From Comamonadaceae bacterium (GTDB lineage: Bacteria > Pseudomonadota > Gammaproteobacteria > Burkholderiales > Burkholderiaceae_C), in contig CANCJD010000006.1 in NCBI GenBank assembly GCA_947378275.1, positions 1 through 35,376 on the forward strand: a stretch of DNA of 35,376 bases, in the 5' to 3' direction. Shown one piece after another: positions 8,049 through 15,685 of the stretch; the stretch's first letter is position 1, and each line of letters begins with the position of its first letter. A model generated the notes under the pieces. It was given only the letters and a program-made list of their open reading frames with translations, was not told where the DNA came from and searched no databases. The position numbers and the translations under genes were made by a program.

Positions 8049-8576
8049 CTAGGCGCGACCGGGCAGCCACTGCCCCAGCGCAAATACAGAGTTGGGTGCG
8101 CTGGGGCGTGCCAGGCTCGCAGCCGGGTTTTTGAGTATTCCTTTTTTGCTGGACTTGCGCTCCTGCACCGCAAAGCCCTTGGCCCGCTGCTCCAGCGCCA
8201 GGCTGCGCAGACTGATAGTTTGCATGTGCGCCATCAGCGCCGTGTGCAATTGTTCCCACAGCGCCTGCGTCATGTCGGTCGGGCTGCCTGCCGCCGCGTC
8301 CTCCTGCGCTTCAGGGGTGCTGCCTTCAATCGCGGTAACGATATCGGCCACCGAAATGGTGTCGCCCCGAAAACCCAAGGTGTAGCCGCCACCGGGCCCG
8401 CGCGTGCTTTCCACCAGACCGTGCTGGCGCAGCTTGGCAAACACCTGCTCCAGGTAAGACAGCGAAATGCCGTGGCGCAGCGCCAACTCACTCAGCGGCA
8501 CCGGGCAATGGCGTTGTCGCAAGGCCAGGTCAATCATGGCGTTGATCGCAAATCGGCCGCGTGTACTCAGTCGCAT
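8049..8576 (-). CDS. Rrf2-family (IscR-like) regulator without cluster cysteines
   Basis: A 175-residue protein whose first 80 residues follow IscR closely (MRLSTRGRFAINAMIDLAL, HGISLSYLEQVFAKLRQHGL, RGPGGGYTLG), giving a winged helix-turn-helix of the Rrf2 family. IscR-type proteins then carry three Cys that bind a [2Fe-2S] cluster before LTHALW. Here that region reads EDAAAGSPTDMTQALW with no Cys at all, and the C-terminal tail is longer and different. It may therefore sense something else or act as a constitutive apo-type regulator. The start at 8576 is chosen because AAGGAG sits 6 nt before it. The next gene on the strand, 240 bp away, is the PQQ dehydrogenase, a plausible target; nhaR is divergent. 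Confidence 0.88.
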   Translation of the reverse strand: MRLSTRGRFAINAMIDLALRQRHCPVPLSELALRHGISLSYLEQVFAKLRQHGLVESTRGPGGGYTLGFRGDTISVADIVTAIEGSTPEAQEDAAAGSPTDMTQALWEQLHTALMAHMQTISLRSLALEQRAKGFAVQERKSSKKGILKNPAASLARPSAPNSVFALGQWLPGRA

Positions 8577-8675
8577 ATTCATCTCCTTCAAAAAATCACC
8601 ACACGAGCGCCAAGCTTGGATCGCCATGGCTCGCTCCGTTGAGAACTGCGAATGTAAAAGCGTTTATTCTTCGCG

Positions 8676-8699
8676 TAAATTCGTATTTTTAAGAATTTA
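8676..8699. promoter_or_regulatory. Inverted repeat TAAATTC-N10-GAATTTA, candidate regulator site
   Basis: A perfect 7-bp dyad with a 10-bp spacer (24 bp overall) in the 180-bp gap between the divergent Rrf2-type and nhaR genes. Its size is similar to the roughly 25-bp operators of IscR/Rrf2 proteins, so autoregulation is possible. This is pattern-based inference only. Confidence 0.4.
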
Positions 8700-8718
8700 A
8701 CTTCGGATAAATCGAAGT
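8700..8718. promoter_or_regulatory. Inverted repeat ACTTCG-N7-CGAAGT, candidate LysR-type box
   Basis: A perfect 6-bp dyad with a 7-bp AT-rich centre, 38 bp before the nhaR start codon and directly next to the previous dyad. It has the T-N11-A form of LysR-type operators, so it may be the NhaR autoregulatory site; no experimental support. Confidence 0.4.
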
Positions 8719-8756
8719 GTTTGTTCGCCATCCCACTCTCAGCGCCACGAGCTTTC

Positions 8757-9650
8757 ATGAACTTCAAGCATTTGCACTACTTTTGGGTCACCGCCAAGGC
8801 CGGTGGCGTCATGCGCGCGGGCGCGCAGTTGCACACCACGCCGCAAACCTTGTCCGGGCAAATCCGCCTGCTTGAAGAAGACTTAGGCCAAAAGCTGTTT
8901 CAAAAAAGCGGCCGCACCATGGAGCTGACCGAAGCCGGTCGGCTGGCACTAGGCTATGCCGACCAAATATTTACGCTCGGCGGCGAGATGGAAACCGCGG
9001 TGCGCCAAGCCCACGGCGGCCAGCCGGTGCTGGAGTTTCGGGTGGGCGTGGCGGACGCTGTGAACAAATCGGTGGCCTACCGGCTGCTCGAACCCGCCTT
9101 GGGTCTGGACGTGCCGGTGCGCATGGTGGCCAGCGAGGGCAAGTTCTCCGAGCTGCTATCGCAACTCGCGCTCAACCGCCTGGACCTGGTGATTGCCGAC
9201 GAGCCCATGTCGCGGCGCATCAATGTGCGCGCCTTCAACCATCCGCTGGGGCGCAGCAGCATGGCCTTTTTTGCCACGCCGGCCTTGGCCGCGCAGTTGC
9301 AGGGGCCGTTTCCTGAATGCCTGACTGGCATGCCGATGCTGATCCCGGGCGCCCAAGCGTCGGTGCGCCAGCAGTTGGAGGCCTGGTTCACGCGCCACAG
9401 CATTGCGCCGCGCATCGTCGGCGAGTTTGACGATGGCGCCTTGATGACCGCCTTTGGCCGCCAAGGCCGGGGCGTGTTCATGGTGCCCAGTGTGATGGAA
9501 GCCGAGACGCTGGCGCAGTTTGGCGTGCAATGCGTGGGTCGCAGCGAAGAGCTGGTAGACGAGTTTTTTGCCGTGTCGGTGGAGCGGCGCATTACCCACC
9601 CCTGCGTGGTGGCCATTACCGACGCCGCGCGCGGCCAGCTTTTTGGATAA
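8757..9650 (+). CDS. nhaR: LysR-family regulator NhaR
   Basis: A 297-residue LysR-type regulator. The N-terminus MNFKHLHYFWVTAKAGGVMR with RAGAQLHTTPQTLSGQIRLLEEDLG is the NhaR form of the LysR helix-turn-helix (residues about 3-62); the rest is the substrate-binding-like effector domain (about 90-290). In E. coli NhaR activates the nhaA Na+/H+ antiporter in response to sodium. No nhaA lies in the window, so the target is elsewhere or different. The ATG at 8757 is preferred over the upstream frame extension because conserved homology starts there. It diverges from the Rrf2-type gene and is followed by a MipA/OmpV gene after 112 bp. Confidence 0.88.
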   Translation: MNFKHLHYFWVTAKAGGVMRAGAQLHTTPQTLSGQIRLLEEDLGQKLFQKSGRTMELTEAGRLALGYADQIFTLGGEMETAVRQAHGGQPVLEFRVGVADAVNKSVAYRLLEPALGLDVPVRMVASEGKFSELLSQLALNRLDLVIADEPMSRRINVRAFNHPLGRSSMAFFATPALAAQLQGPFPECLTGMPMLIPGAQASVRQQLEAWFTRHSIAPRIVGEFDDGALMTAFGRQGRGVFMVPSVMEAETLAQFGVQCVGRSEELVDEFFAVSVERRITHPCVVAITDAARGQLFG

Positions 9651-9762
9651 ATGTCGCGAAAAACACAAAAAAACACCGCAATTTCGCCATATTCCACAAA
9701 TTGCAAGCCTTCCCTGTGACAATGATTCGCAGTGCACGCGCGCCGTTTTCCTAAGGTTTTCC

Positions 9763-10611
9763 ATGAAACTATTCCCGCTCCCTCAGCAGCTCGCCTTCGT
9801 GGCCGCGTTGACCATCGTGGTGTGCCCCGATGGCGCCAGCGCGCAGGCGCAGCCCACCGGTTTGCCCTTATGGGAAATGGGCGGCTTTGCTGGCTCACTT
9901 ACGGCGCCCGCCTATCCCGCATCAACCGAGCGCTTTAACCGCAACCTGGTTTTGCCCTACTTTATTTACCGAGGCGAGCGCCTGAGCGTGGACCGCGACG
10001 GCATTGATGCGCGCCTGCGCCTGGCGTCCGACTATGAGCTCGACTTGGGCGTAAGCGGCTCGTTTCCCGCCACGTCCAATGACATCGCCGTGCGCCAAGG
10101 CATGCCCGACTTGGGAACGCTGCTGGAATTTGGACCACGCCTGAGGGTCAAACTGCCCAGCCCGGGGCCGGGTTGGCGCCTTGGGCTGGACCTGCCACTG
10201 CGCGAAGTGTTTGAAGTCAACGGTGGCACGCGCGGCCAAGGCCTGGTGTTCGAGCCCTCGCTGGCTTTGGACGTGGACAACGTGGGTGCTGGCTGGAGCC
10301 TGTCGGCCAAGGCCGGCCTGGCCTGGGGCGACCAGCAGGTCAACCAGTATTTTTACGGCGTGGCCCCGGCCTACGCTACGGCGCTGCGCCCTGCTTTTGA
10401 GGCGCAGTCCGGCTTGATGAGCGCGCGGGCCAGCCTGGGTGCCAGCAAGAGCCTGAACCCCGATGTGCGGGTGTTTGGCTATGCGCGCATGGACTACTAC
10501 GGCCTGAGCGCCAACACGGCCAGCCCGCTGCACCTGCAAAACAGCAGTCCCTCACTCGGCCTGGGTCTGACTTGGACGCTGGGGCGCTCTGAAGCCCGCG
10601 TCGGCGAGTAA
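9763..10611 (+). CDS. MipA/OmpV-family outer-membrane protein
   Basis: A 282-residue protein with a signal peptide cleaved near ASA-Q29, then amphipathic beta-strand pattern through to the end (LGLGLTWTLG). The sequence LWEMGGFAGSLTAPAYPAS at the mature N-terminus, the RLRLASDYELDLGVSGSFPA region and YARMDYYGLSAN are typical of the MipA/OmpV family. MipA in E. coli scaffolds the murein synthase PBP1B and the lytic transglycosylase MltA; in other proteobacteria the function is less clear. The open frame extends upstream into nhaR, but the signal peptide fixes the start at 9763. The only Shine-Dalgarno-like sequence is a weak TAAGG. Confidence 0.82.
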   Translation: MKLFPLPQQLAFVAALTIVVCPDGASAQAQPTGLPLWEMGGFAGSLTAPAYPASTERFNRNLVLPYFIYRGERLSVDRDGIDARLRLASDYELDLGVSGSFPATSNDIAVRQGMPDLGTLLEFGPRLRVKLPSPGPGWRLGLDLPLREVFEVNGGTRGQGLVFEPSLALDVDNVGAGWSLSAKAGLAWGDQQVNQYFYGVAPAYATALRPAFEAQSGLMSARASLGASKSLNPDVRVFGYARMDYYGLSANTASPLHLQNSSPSLGLGLTWTLGRSEARVGE

Positions 10612-10649
10612 GGCCTGCGCCGCAACAGCGCTTGGCCCTGAGGGTCGCC

Positions 10650-10670
10650 AAGGCGCTGCGCCTTTCTTTT
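10650..10670 (+). terminator. Probable intrinsic terminator after the MipA/OmpV gene
   Basis: AAGGCG, loop CTG, CGCCTT is followed by TCTTTT, 39 bp after the stop codon. The stem is short (6 bp) with a T-rich tail, so it is a fair but not strong terminator for the nhaR-mipA direction. Confidence 0.5.
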
Positions 10671-10768
10671 GCCTCTTTCCTCTCAGCGCGTGTCGGTTGG
10701 GGGACTGGTGTGGGACCGCTGGCGCCCGATACTTGGGCTGTGCCCCTCCTTTTTTTTGGTCCGCGCCC

Positions 10769-11728
10769 ATGAGCGCCTTGCGCCCTTCAAACTCTGCGAG
10801 ATCGCGCCGCCTTGCGCTATGGCTGCGCCACGCGCGCATGCAGGGCCACCTGATGCCCGAGGTGTGGCGCGGCATGTTCTGGGTGGCACTCAGCGGCGTG
10901 GCCTTTACCTTGCTCAACACCCTGGTACGCGCCATCACGCTGTCTATTGATCCATTTGAGGCGCAGTTTTTGCGCTACCTGTTTAGCGTGGTCATCATGC
11001 TGCCGCTGCTGTTGCGCCAGGGCTGGCGCAGTTACTGGCCGGTCAATCTATCGGGCCAGTTGTGGCGCGGCGCGGTGCACACGCTGGGCCTGATGTTCTG
11101 GTTTACCGCGCTGCCGCACCTGGGGCTGGCAGACACCACGGCCATTGGTTTTACCGGGCCGATCTTCATCATGCTGGGCGCGTCCTGGTTTTTGGGCGAA
11201 ACCATGCGCACCGACCGCTGGGTGGCCGCACTCTTTGGCTTTGCCGGAGTGCTGGTGGTGATTGCACCCAAGCTCACCGGCCAAGGCGGCTGGTACCCGC
11301 TCATCATGCTGGCCTCGTCGCCCATCTTTGCTGCCTCGTTTCTGATGACCAAAAGCCTCACCCGCACCGAGTCGCCTGGCGTCATCGTGCTGTGGCAGGC
11401 GCTGTCGGTCACGGTGCTGAGCCTGCCCATGGGCCTGCTGCACTGGACCACGCCCACGCCCTGGCAATGGCTGGGCTTTGTCGCCGCCGGGTTGATGGGG
11501 GCGCTGGGCCACTATCTGCTCACGCGCGGCTTTCGGGCCGCCGACATTTCGGCCACCCAGTCCCTGCGCTTTTTGGATCTGGTGTGGGCAGCGCTGATGG
11601 GCTGGCTGGTGTTTGCCGATGTGCCCAGCCACACCACTTTGCTAGGCGCCTTGGTGATCTTGGCGTCCACCGTGTGGATCGCCCGGCGCGAACACCGGCG
11701 CGAGGCCACGCCCGCAATCCAGCCCTGA
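10769..11728 (+). CDS. EamA/DMT-family transporter
   Basis: A 319-residue inner-membrane protein with about ten hydrophobic segments arranged as two EamA repeats (roughly residues 35-165 and 175-305). Typical features are GMFWVALSGVAFTLLNTLVR, RYLFSVVIMLPLL, and TAIGFTGPIFIMLGA in repeat 1, and DISATQSLRFLDLVWAALMGWLVF in repeat 2. The family exports or exchanges amino acids, nucleosides or other small metabolites; the substrate cannot be told. No Shine-Dalgarno supports the ATG at 10769; ATGs at 10838 and 10853 are possible, with the first membrane segment intact in each case. It converges on the hydrolase gene with 13 bp between stops. Confidence 0.8.
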   Translation: MSALRPSNSARSRRLALWLRHARMQGHLMPEVWRGMFWVALSGVAFTLLNTLVRAITLSIDPFEAQFLRYLFSVVIMLPLLLRQGWRSYWPVNLSGQLWRGAVHTLGLMFWFTALPHLGLADTTAIGFTGPIFIMLGASWFLGETMRTDRWVAALFGFAGVLVVIAPKLTGQGGWYPLIMLASSPIFAASFLMTKSLTRTESPGVIVLWQALSVTVLSLPMGLLHWTTPTPWQWLGFVAAGLMGALGHYLLTRGFRAADISATQSLRFLDLVWAALMGWLVFADVPSHTTLLGALVILASTVWIARREHRREATPAIQP

Positions 11729-11741
11729 GCCGCCAGCGTCT

Positions 11742-13061
11742 TCAAGGTGTGCGCTGCTCTAGGCGCAGTCCCACCGCGCTGCGGGCGGGAAAGCCTTTCC
11801 AGTAGCTGTGGTCGGGCTTGGGGCTGCCGTCTTTCTCGAGCGACATCTTGCCGTCTTTGGCGTATTCCACCAGGTTCAGGTAGCCGTCCATGGCGGCGTC
11901 GCGCTTGAGGTATTTGCCGAGGAAGGCGGTGGCGAAGTGCTGCGCGATGTTGTTCATGCGCACGTTGTCCCACACCGCGTCGCTGTAATGCTCGGCGGGC
12001 ACAAAGTTGAGCGTCGGCACGGGCGCCCAGGTTTCTTGGGGCGCGGGCATGGGTGCGCCAGCGTTGTGGTTGGCGTTCTCATAAGTCAACAGGTAGCGCG
12101 GGGCGTTGACCGCACCTTCAAATAGGTTGCGCACGCCGGGCGAATAGCCAGATACATCGTCTGCGCTACCCGCCACAAACAGCACCGGCGTCTTGATGCC
12201 GGCCAGGCCCGCAGCATCCCAAAAGCCGGCGTTCCATCCCCAGGGCGCAAAGGCAATGGCCGCCTTGATGCGCGCATCAAGGCTGGCCACGTGCGCCGGG
12301 TTGCCCGCCTGGCGCTGCGCCAGTGCCCCGTTGGGCGTGCCCCAGGAAAAGCCCACGCTGGCAGCGGTAAAGCCTGCGCCAATCGTGTTGAGCGCGCCAA
12401 AGCCGCCCATGGAATAACCAATCAAGCCGGTTTGGTCGGCGTTGACCAGGCCTTGGAACGTCGCGTCGCTGCGACCCAGCCGGGCCATTGCATTGAGCAC
12501 AAACAACTGGTCCAGTGAGCGGTTAAGCAGCGTGCTGCCAAAGGGGCCCTGGCGCTCGTAGGTGCTGTCGGCATGGTCAATCGAGGCCACCACATAGCCC
12601 TTGCTGGCCAGGTTTTCTGCCAGGTGGCTGAGCAAAAAGCGGTTACCCGGATAGCCGTGTGAAACGATCAGCAGCGGGTAGGGGCCGCCTGCGGGCTGCG
12701 GCGCGGCGTCACGCACGGCGCGCCCGTGCAGGGTGACTTCGGTCTTACCGTCGCGGGTCAGGGCGCGGTAGCTCCCGCCGCTCGCTTGGCCAGCGGCCAG
12801 CAGCGCCGGATACCAGACCTCAAGCGTCAACGCGCGGTCGTAGACGGGCATGGGCGCGCCGGCCTTGAAGCTGGCGATGTCGAGTTGCCCAGGATTGGTG
12901 ACGGTGCGCGTAGTGACGCCCACGGCTGCGCTGCCGTAGGGGGCGAGCTGCGGGGCATCGGACCGGATGGTGTCAATGCGGTTGGTTTGGGCCATGGCAG
13001 GTCCTGGAAAAGAAATCAGGCCCCAAACACAGGCCGAGGCGATAAAGGCGCGTTGCAGCAT
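11742..13061 (-). CDS. Secreted alpha/beta hydrolase (dienelactone hydrolase/PAF-acetylhydrolase-like)
   Basis: A 439-residue protein with a signal peptide (cleavage near AMA-Q25) and an alpha/beta-hydrolase core. The oxyanion region is LLIVSHGYPGNR, the nucleophile elbow GYSMGG carries the Ser, the acid is in the AGSADDVSGY loop, and the His is in YENANHNAG. A long N-terminal segment (about residues 25-130, with LTLEVWYPA) resembles predicted dienelactone hydrolases and platelet-activating-factor acetylhydrolase-like esterases. It probably cleaves an ester in the periplasm; the substrate is unknown. AAGGAG lies 4 nt before the ATG at 13061. It stands alone on this strand, with 62 bp between its start and the stop of the upstream EamA gene. 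Confidence 0.8.
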   Translation of the reverse strand: MLQRAFIASACVWGLISFPGPAMAQTNRIDTIRSDAPQLAPYGSAAVGVTTRTVTNPGQLDIASFKAGAPMPVYDRALTLEVWYPALLAAGQASGGSYRALTRDGKTEVTLHGRAVRDAAPQPAGGPYPLLIVSHGYPGNRFLLSHLAENLASKGYVVASIDHADSTYERQGPFGSTLLNRSLDQLFVLNAMARLGRSDATFQGLVNADQTGLIGYSMGGFGALNTIGAGFTAASVGFSWGTPNGALAQRQAGNPAHVASLDARIKAAIAFAPWGWNAGFWDAAGLAGIKTPVLFVAGSADDVSGYSPGVRNLFEGAVNAPRYLLTYENANHNAGAPMPAPQETWAPVPTLNFVPAEHYSDAVWDNVRMNNIAQHFATAFLGKYLKRDAAMDGYLNLVEYAKDGKMSLEKDGSPKPDHSYWKGFPARSAVGLRLEQRTP

Positions 13062-13123
13062 GGAACTCCTTGCGGTGAAGGACGCGGCCGGAGAAACACG
13101 CCGAACCTTATCCCGGCACCACC

Positions 13124-14071
13124 TTAATGCCCTTGCGCCCGGTCATGGGTTGCGCTGGCGACAGGCGCTGGGCGCCGCCCCAGTGGCACGATGCCTTGCG
13201 CAATCAGCACGCCCAGGCCCACCACGGCGGCCGCGGCAGCTTGCGTCCAATTCCAGGCGCCGCCCATCGCAAACAGAATGAGCATCACGTAAAACGGCGT
13301 GGCGTTGATGTGCAACGACGACATCGCAATACCCAAGCTGCCAATCGACGTGATCCACAGCACCTGGCTGATGGCCAGGCCGCCAATCGCGAATACCGCA
13401 AGCGCGCCGAGTTCTTTGAGGCCCAGCATGTTCCAGTCGGGCCCTGCGCCACCGAGCAGCGCATTGAGGGCGGCCGCCACACTGGTGGCCAGGGCCGCAC
13501 CTGTGAGCGTGACCGTGGTGCGCCCCAGTGGCGTAAGCGTGGGGAAGGACGTCACCGTCATGCGCGAACCCAACGTGTAGAGCACGATGGAGGCAAAGCA
13601 CAGCAGCGCGCCCAGCCCCATGCCCAGCCCGTCGCCGGTACCGCCCAGTGCCATCACGCCGCCGCCCAGGCTCAACAGCACGCCCAGCACCAGCGCCAGC
13701 GTCACCTTGCGGCCATCCAGGGCCACCTCAATAGCGATGCCCACAACCGGCATGGCGGCAGAAATTACCGCCACCGTCACCATGTTGGTGCGGCCTTGAC
13801 CCAGCACCAGCATGAAGGCGCCAATGCCAATGCCCCCGCCACCAACCAGCACGCCCTTGCCCCAGTGCGCCGTGCGCAGCGCTTGCGTGCCCTCCATCCA
13901 CCACCATAGTGGCAACAGACAGGCGGCAGCCATGACCATGCGCGCCGCCGTCAGCGGCAATGCGGGCACCGTGCCAATCAACGTGTCGGCGGCGGGTAGC
14001 CCTAGCGCCCACACCAGCATCGAAAGCATGCAAAGCACATTTGCAAGTGCGAGGCCTTGGCTTGGGCGCAA
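13124..14071 (-). CDS. EamA/DMT-family transporter (second copy)
   Basis: A 315-residue polytopic membrane protein with about ten hydrophobic segments in two EamA repeats (ANVLCMLSMLVWALGLPAAD at the start; GGLAISQVLWITSIGSLGIA and LGVLIAQGIVPLG towards the end). It is only distantly similar by eye to the EamA protein at 10769-11728, so a recent duplication is unlikely. The open frame continues upstream across the cupin gene to 14248, but that part is an out-of-frame shadow of the cupin. The start is taken as the TTG at 14071, one base after the cupin stop; an ATG at 14029 would cut into the first membrane helix. The tight spacing suggests an operon cupin-cupin-EamA, so it may export or import a compound handled by the cupins. 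Confidence 0.75.
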   Translation of the reverse strand: MRPSQGLALANVLCMLSMLVWALGLPAADTLIGTVPALPLTAARMVMAAACLLPLWWWMEGTQALRTAHWGKGVLVGGGGIGIGAFMLVLGQGRTNMVTVAVISAAMPVVGIAIEVALDGRKVTLALVLGVLLSLGGGVMALGGTGDGLGMGLGALLCFASIVLYTLGSRMTVTSFPTLTPLGRTTVTLTGAALATSVAAALNALLGGAGPDWNMLGLKELGALAVFAIGGLAISQVLWITSIGSLGIAMSSLHINATPFYVMLILFAMGGAWNWTQAAAAAVVGLGVLIAQGIVPLGRRPAPVASATHDRAQGH

Positions 14072-14072
14072 A

Positions 14073-14576
14073 TCAGACCCCGCCTTGCGGATGCGTGGGA
14101 TCGATCCAGAGCACGGTTTCGGGCTTTTCCACGGGCTCGATGTCCATGTTGACCGCAATGGCCTGGCCGTCGCTGCGGCACAGCACGCATTCCAGCGCCT
14201 CGTCCGCGCTGGCATTGATTTCCTGGTGGGGCACAAAGGGCGGGACATAAATAAAGTCGCCCGGTCCGGCCTCGGCGGTAAATTCCAGCGCGTTGCCCCA
14301 GCGCATGCGCGCCCGGCCTTTGACCACGTAGATCACGCTCTCCAACGGCCCGTGGTGGTGCGCGCCGGTCTTGGCGTTGGGGTGAATATGCACCGTCCCC
14401 GCCCACAGTTTTTGTGCACCCACGCGTGCAAAGTTGATGGCCGCCTTGCGGTCCATACCCGGTGTGGAAGGCACGTTGCCGTCGAGCTGGTCACCCGGCA
14501 CCACGCGCACGCCGTCGTGCTTCCAGTCGGTGGTGGCGTGGTCATGCTCGTGGCTTGCCGGTACGGGGGTGTCCAT
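14073..14576 (-). CDS. Cupin-domain protein
   Basis: A 167-residue single-domain cupin. The metal-site motif is GAHHHGPLES, giving H73, H75 and E79, with the fourth ligand H117 in PFVPHQEI, so the full 3-His/1-Glu metal centre is present. N-terminal residues 1-45 are rich in His and Asp and probably flexible. Cupins with the HIHPNAKTGAHHHGP pattern are widespread but poorly characterised; dioxygenase, isomerase or sensory roles are all possible, so no function is assigned. AAGGA precedes the ATG at 14576. It lies 65 bp after the other cupin gene and 1 bp before the EamA transporter. Confidence 0.8.
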   Translation of the reverse strand: MDTPVPASHEHDHATTDWKHDGVRVVPGDQLDGNVPSTPGMDRKAAINFARVGAQKLWAGTVHIHPNAKTGAHHHGPLESVIYVVKGRARMRWGNALEFTAEAGPGDFIYVPPFVPHQEINASADEALECVLCRSDGQAIAVNMDIEPVEKPETVLWIDPTHPQGGV

Positions 14577-14641
14577 GGTGTGTTCCTTAAAGGGAGAGCG
14601 GTGTTAACCGTGTCTGCTTGCGGGTGTGCAAGAAGGCGCGC

Positions 14642-15025
14642 TTAAAAGTGGTATTGAATATTGCTGAAATCGCTGACCGCAAACGCATAGAGGATCGTCA
14701 AGTCCTCCTCAAAAACGTTGTTGATCTGGTGCTGGGCGTTGCCAGGAATGAACAGCATTCTTCCGGGTTCGACGTTGTGAACTACGCCCTCAATGGTGAC
14801 GGTTCCACGTCCTGACAGGGTGAAATAAGTTTCCGGCTGTGCATGGCGATGGGGCTCCAGCGACTCTCCCGTTCTGAGGCGAACGACGCCCATGGTCATG
14901 TCGTTCTGGCACCCGCTACCACTGCCTAGCAGCTCTTTCCATTGCGCCTTGCCGCGCGTGGCCACCTGGTCGAGGGGCCAGGAAGTCCATTCAAAATCAT
15001 CGAGATGTTTAGAGGCAACTTGCAT
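14642..15025 (-). CDS. Small cupin protein with DddK-like metal/tyrosine spacing
   Basis: A 127-residue single cupin. Visible metal ligands are H59, H61 and E65 (HRHAQPETY) and H99 (GNAQHQ). Tyr67 follows the Glu, and Tyr125 lies at the C-terminus in FSNIQYHF. As I recall it, the DMSP lyase DddK of Pelagibacter, about 130 residues long, uses H56, H58, E62, H96, Y64 and Y122, so all six residues here are at a constant offset of three. DMSP lyases cleave dimethylsulfoniopropionate to DMS and acrylate. Many uncharacterised cupins share HxHxxxExY and an FxxVxY ending, so lyase activity is only a hypothesis. The ATG at 15025 is chosen over a GTG directly before it. It is first in a likely operon with a second cupin and an EamA transporter. 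Confidence 0.75.
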   Translation of the reverse strand: MQVASKHLDDFEWTSWPLDQVATRGKAQWKELLGSGSGCQNDMTMGVVRLRTGESLEPHRHAQPETYFTLSGRGTVTIEGVVHNVEPGRMLFIPGNAQHQINNVFEEDLTILYAFAVSDFSNIQYHF

Positions 15026-15212
15026 CACAAAGAGACTTTATTCAGTTGGATGGCGGCATTCTAGGGGCAGGGGTTTGACTGACAGAGACCCGAATTTGCG
15101 GTCGTTCAGTTAAAGTCCGGGCCCTCAGGGTGTGGGCCGCCCCTATCGAGCACTTCGCACCCCAAGGGGCATCGGCTCCCCAGTGGCTTGGCTTGAAAAA
15201 TAGGAAAACAAA

Positions 15213-15626
15213 ATGCTGCTAACTGATATCGCCGTCGAGCACACGCTGGTGTCCAAAAAGAATGGGCTTCGCCAGACTTTCTTGCTGCATCCGTTTACCA
15301 ACACGCAGCGCGATACGCTGGGTAAATTCGAAATCGTGCGCGACATCAGCGAGCCCGGGTCCAAGGCAGTGAAGCGCTCAACCTTCGTGACGTTTCAACA
15401 GCTGGCAGAGCTGTATTCGAAAGGCGTACTCGAAGCATTCGGGTTTGGCGTTCGCATGTGCCCGGGGCAGGGCACGTACCCCGCGGTGAATCCTGTCAAG
15501 AAAGTGTTGCCGACCAGCATCAGGCCAGGTTCACCGTTCGACCTGGCGGTTCAAAAGGTAGATGTTTCACAAGCGGAAAATCGCGAATTAAGAACCGCTT
15601 TGCTGCGCGTCAACGTCAAGCTTTAA
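15213..15626 (+). CDS. Hypothetical protein, 137 aa, unrecognised
   Basis: A 137-residue soluble protein with no signal peptide and no membrane segment. AGGA 8 nt before the ATG supports the start. I recognise no family. It has a basic, mixed alpha/beta-looking composition, a central VTFQQLAELYSKGVLEAFGF helix region and a single Cys in VRMCPGQGTYPAVNP. GC content is visibly lower than that of the flanking genes (many codons such as AAA, TTC, ATC, GAA), suggesting separate origin. It is followed after 59 nt by another small unknown gene on the same strand; the pair sits between divergent and convergent neighbours and so forms its own transcription unit. Confidence 0.6.
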   Translation: MLLTDIAVEHTLVSKKNGLRQTFLLHPFTNTQRDTLGKFEIVRDISEPGSKAVKRSTFVTFQQLAELYSKGVLEAFGFGVRMCPGQGTYPAVNPVKKVLPTSIRPGSPFDLAVQKVDVSQAENRELRTALLRVNVKL

Positions 15627-15685
15627 GGTCTATCACCCGAAACCCATCGCGCCAAAAAAGAACGCTATTTCAAAGGGAAGTTTCC

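Noticed and set aside
8757-9650. A sodium-response nhaR-nhaA unit
   Set aside because: The regulator is NhaR-like, but no antiporter gene is adjacent, so the sodium role is not claimed for the locus.
14072-14248. N-terminal extension of the second EamA gene up to 14248
   Set aside because: The extra residues are an out-of-frame reading of the cupin gene and do not look like a membrane protein start.
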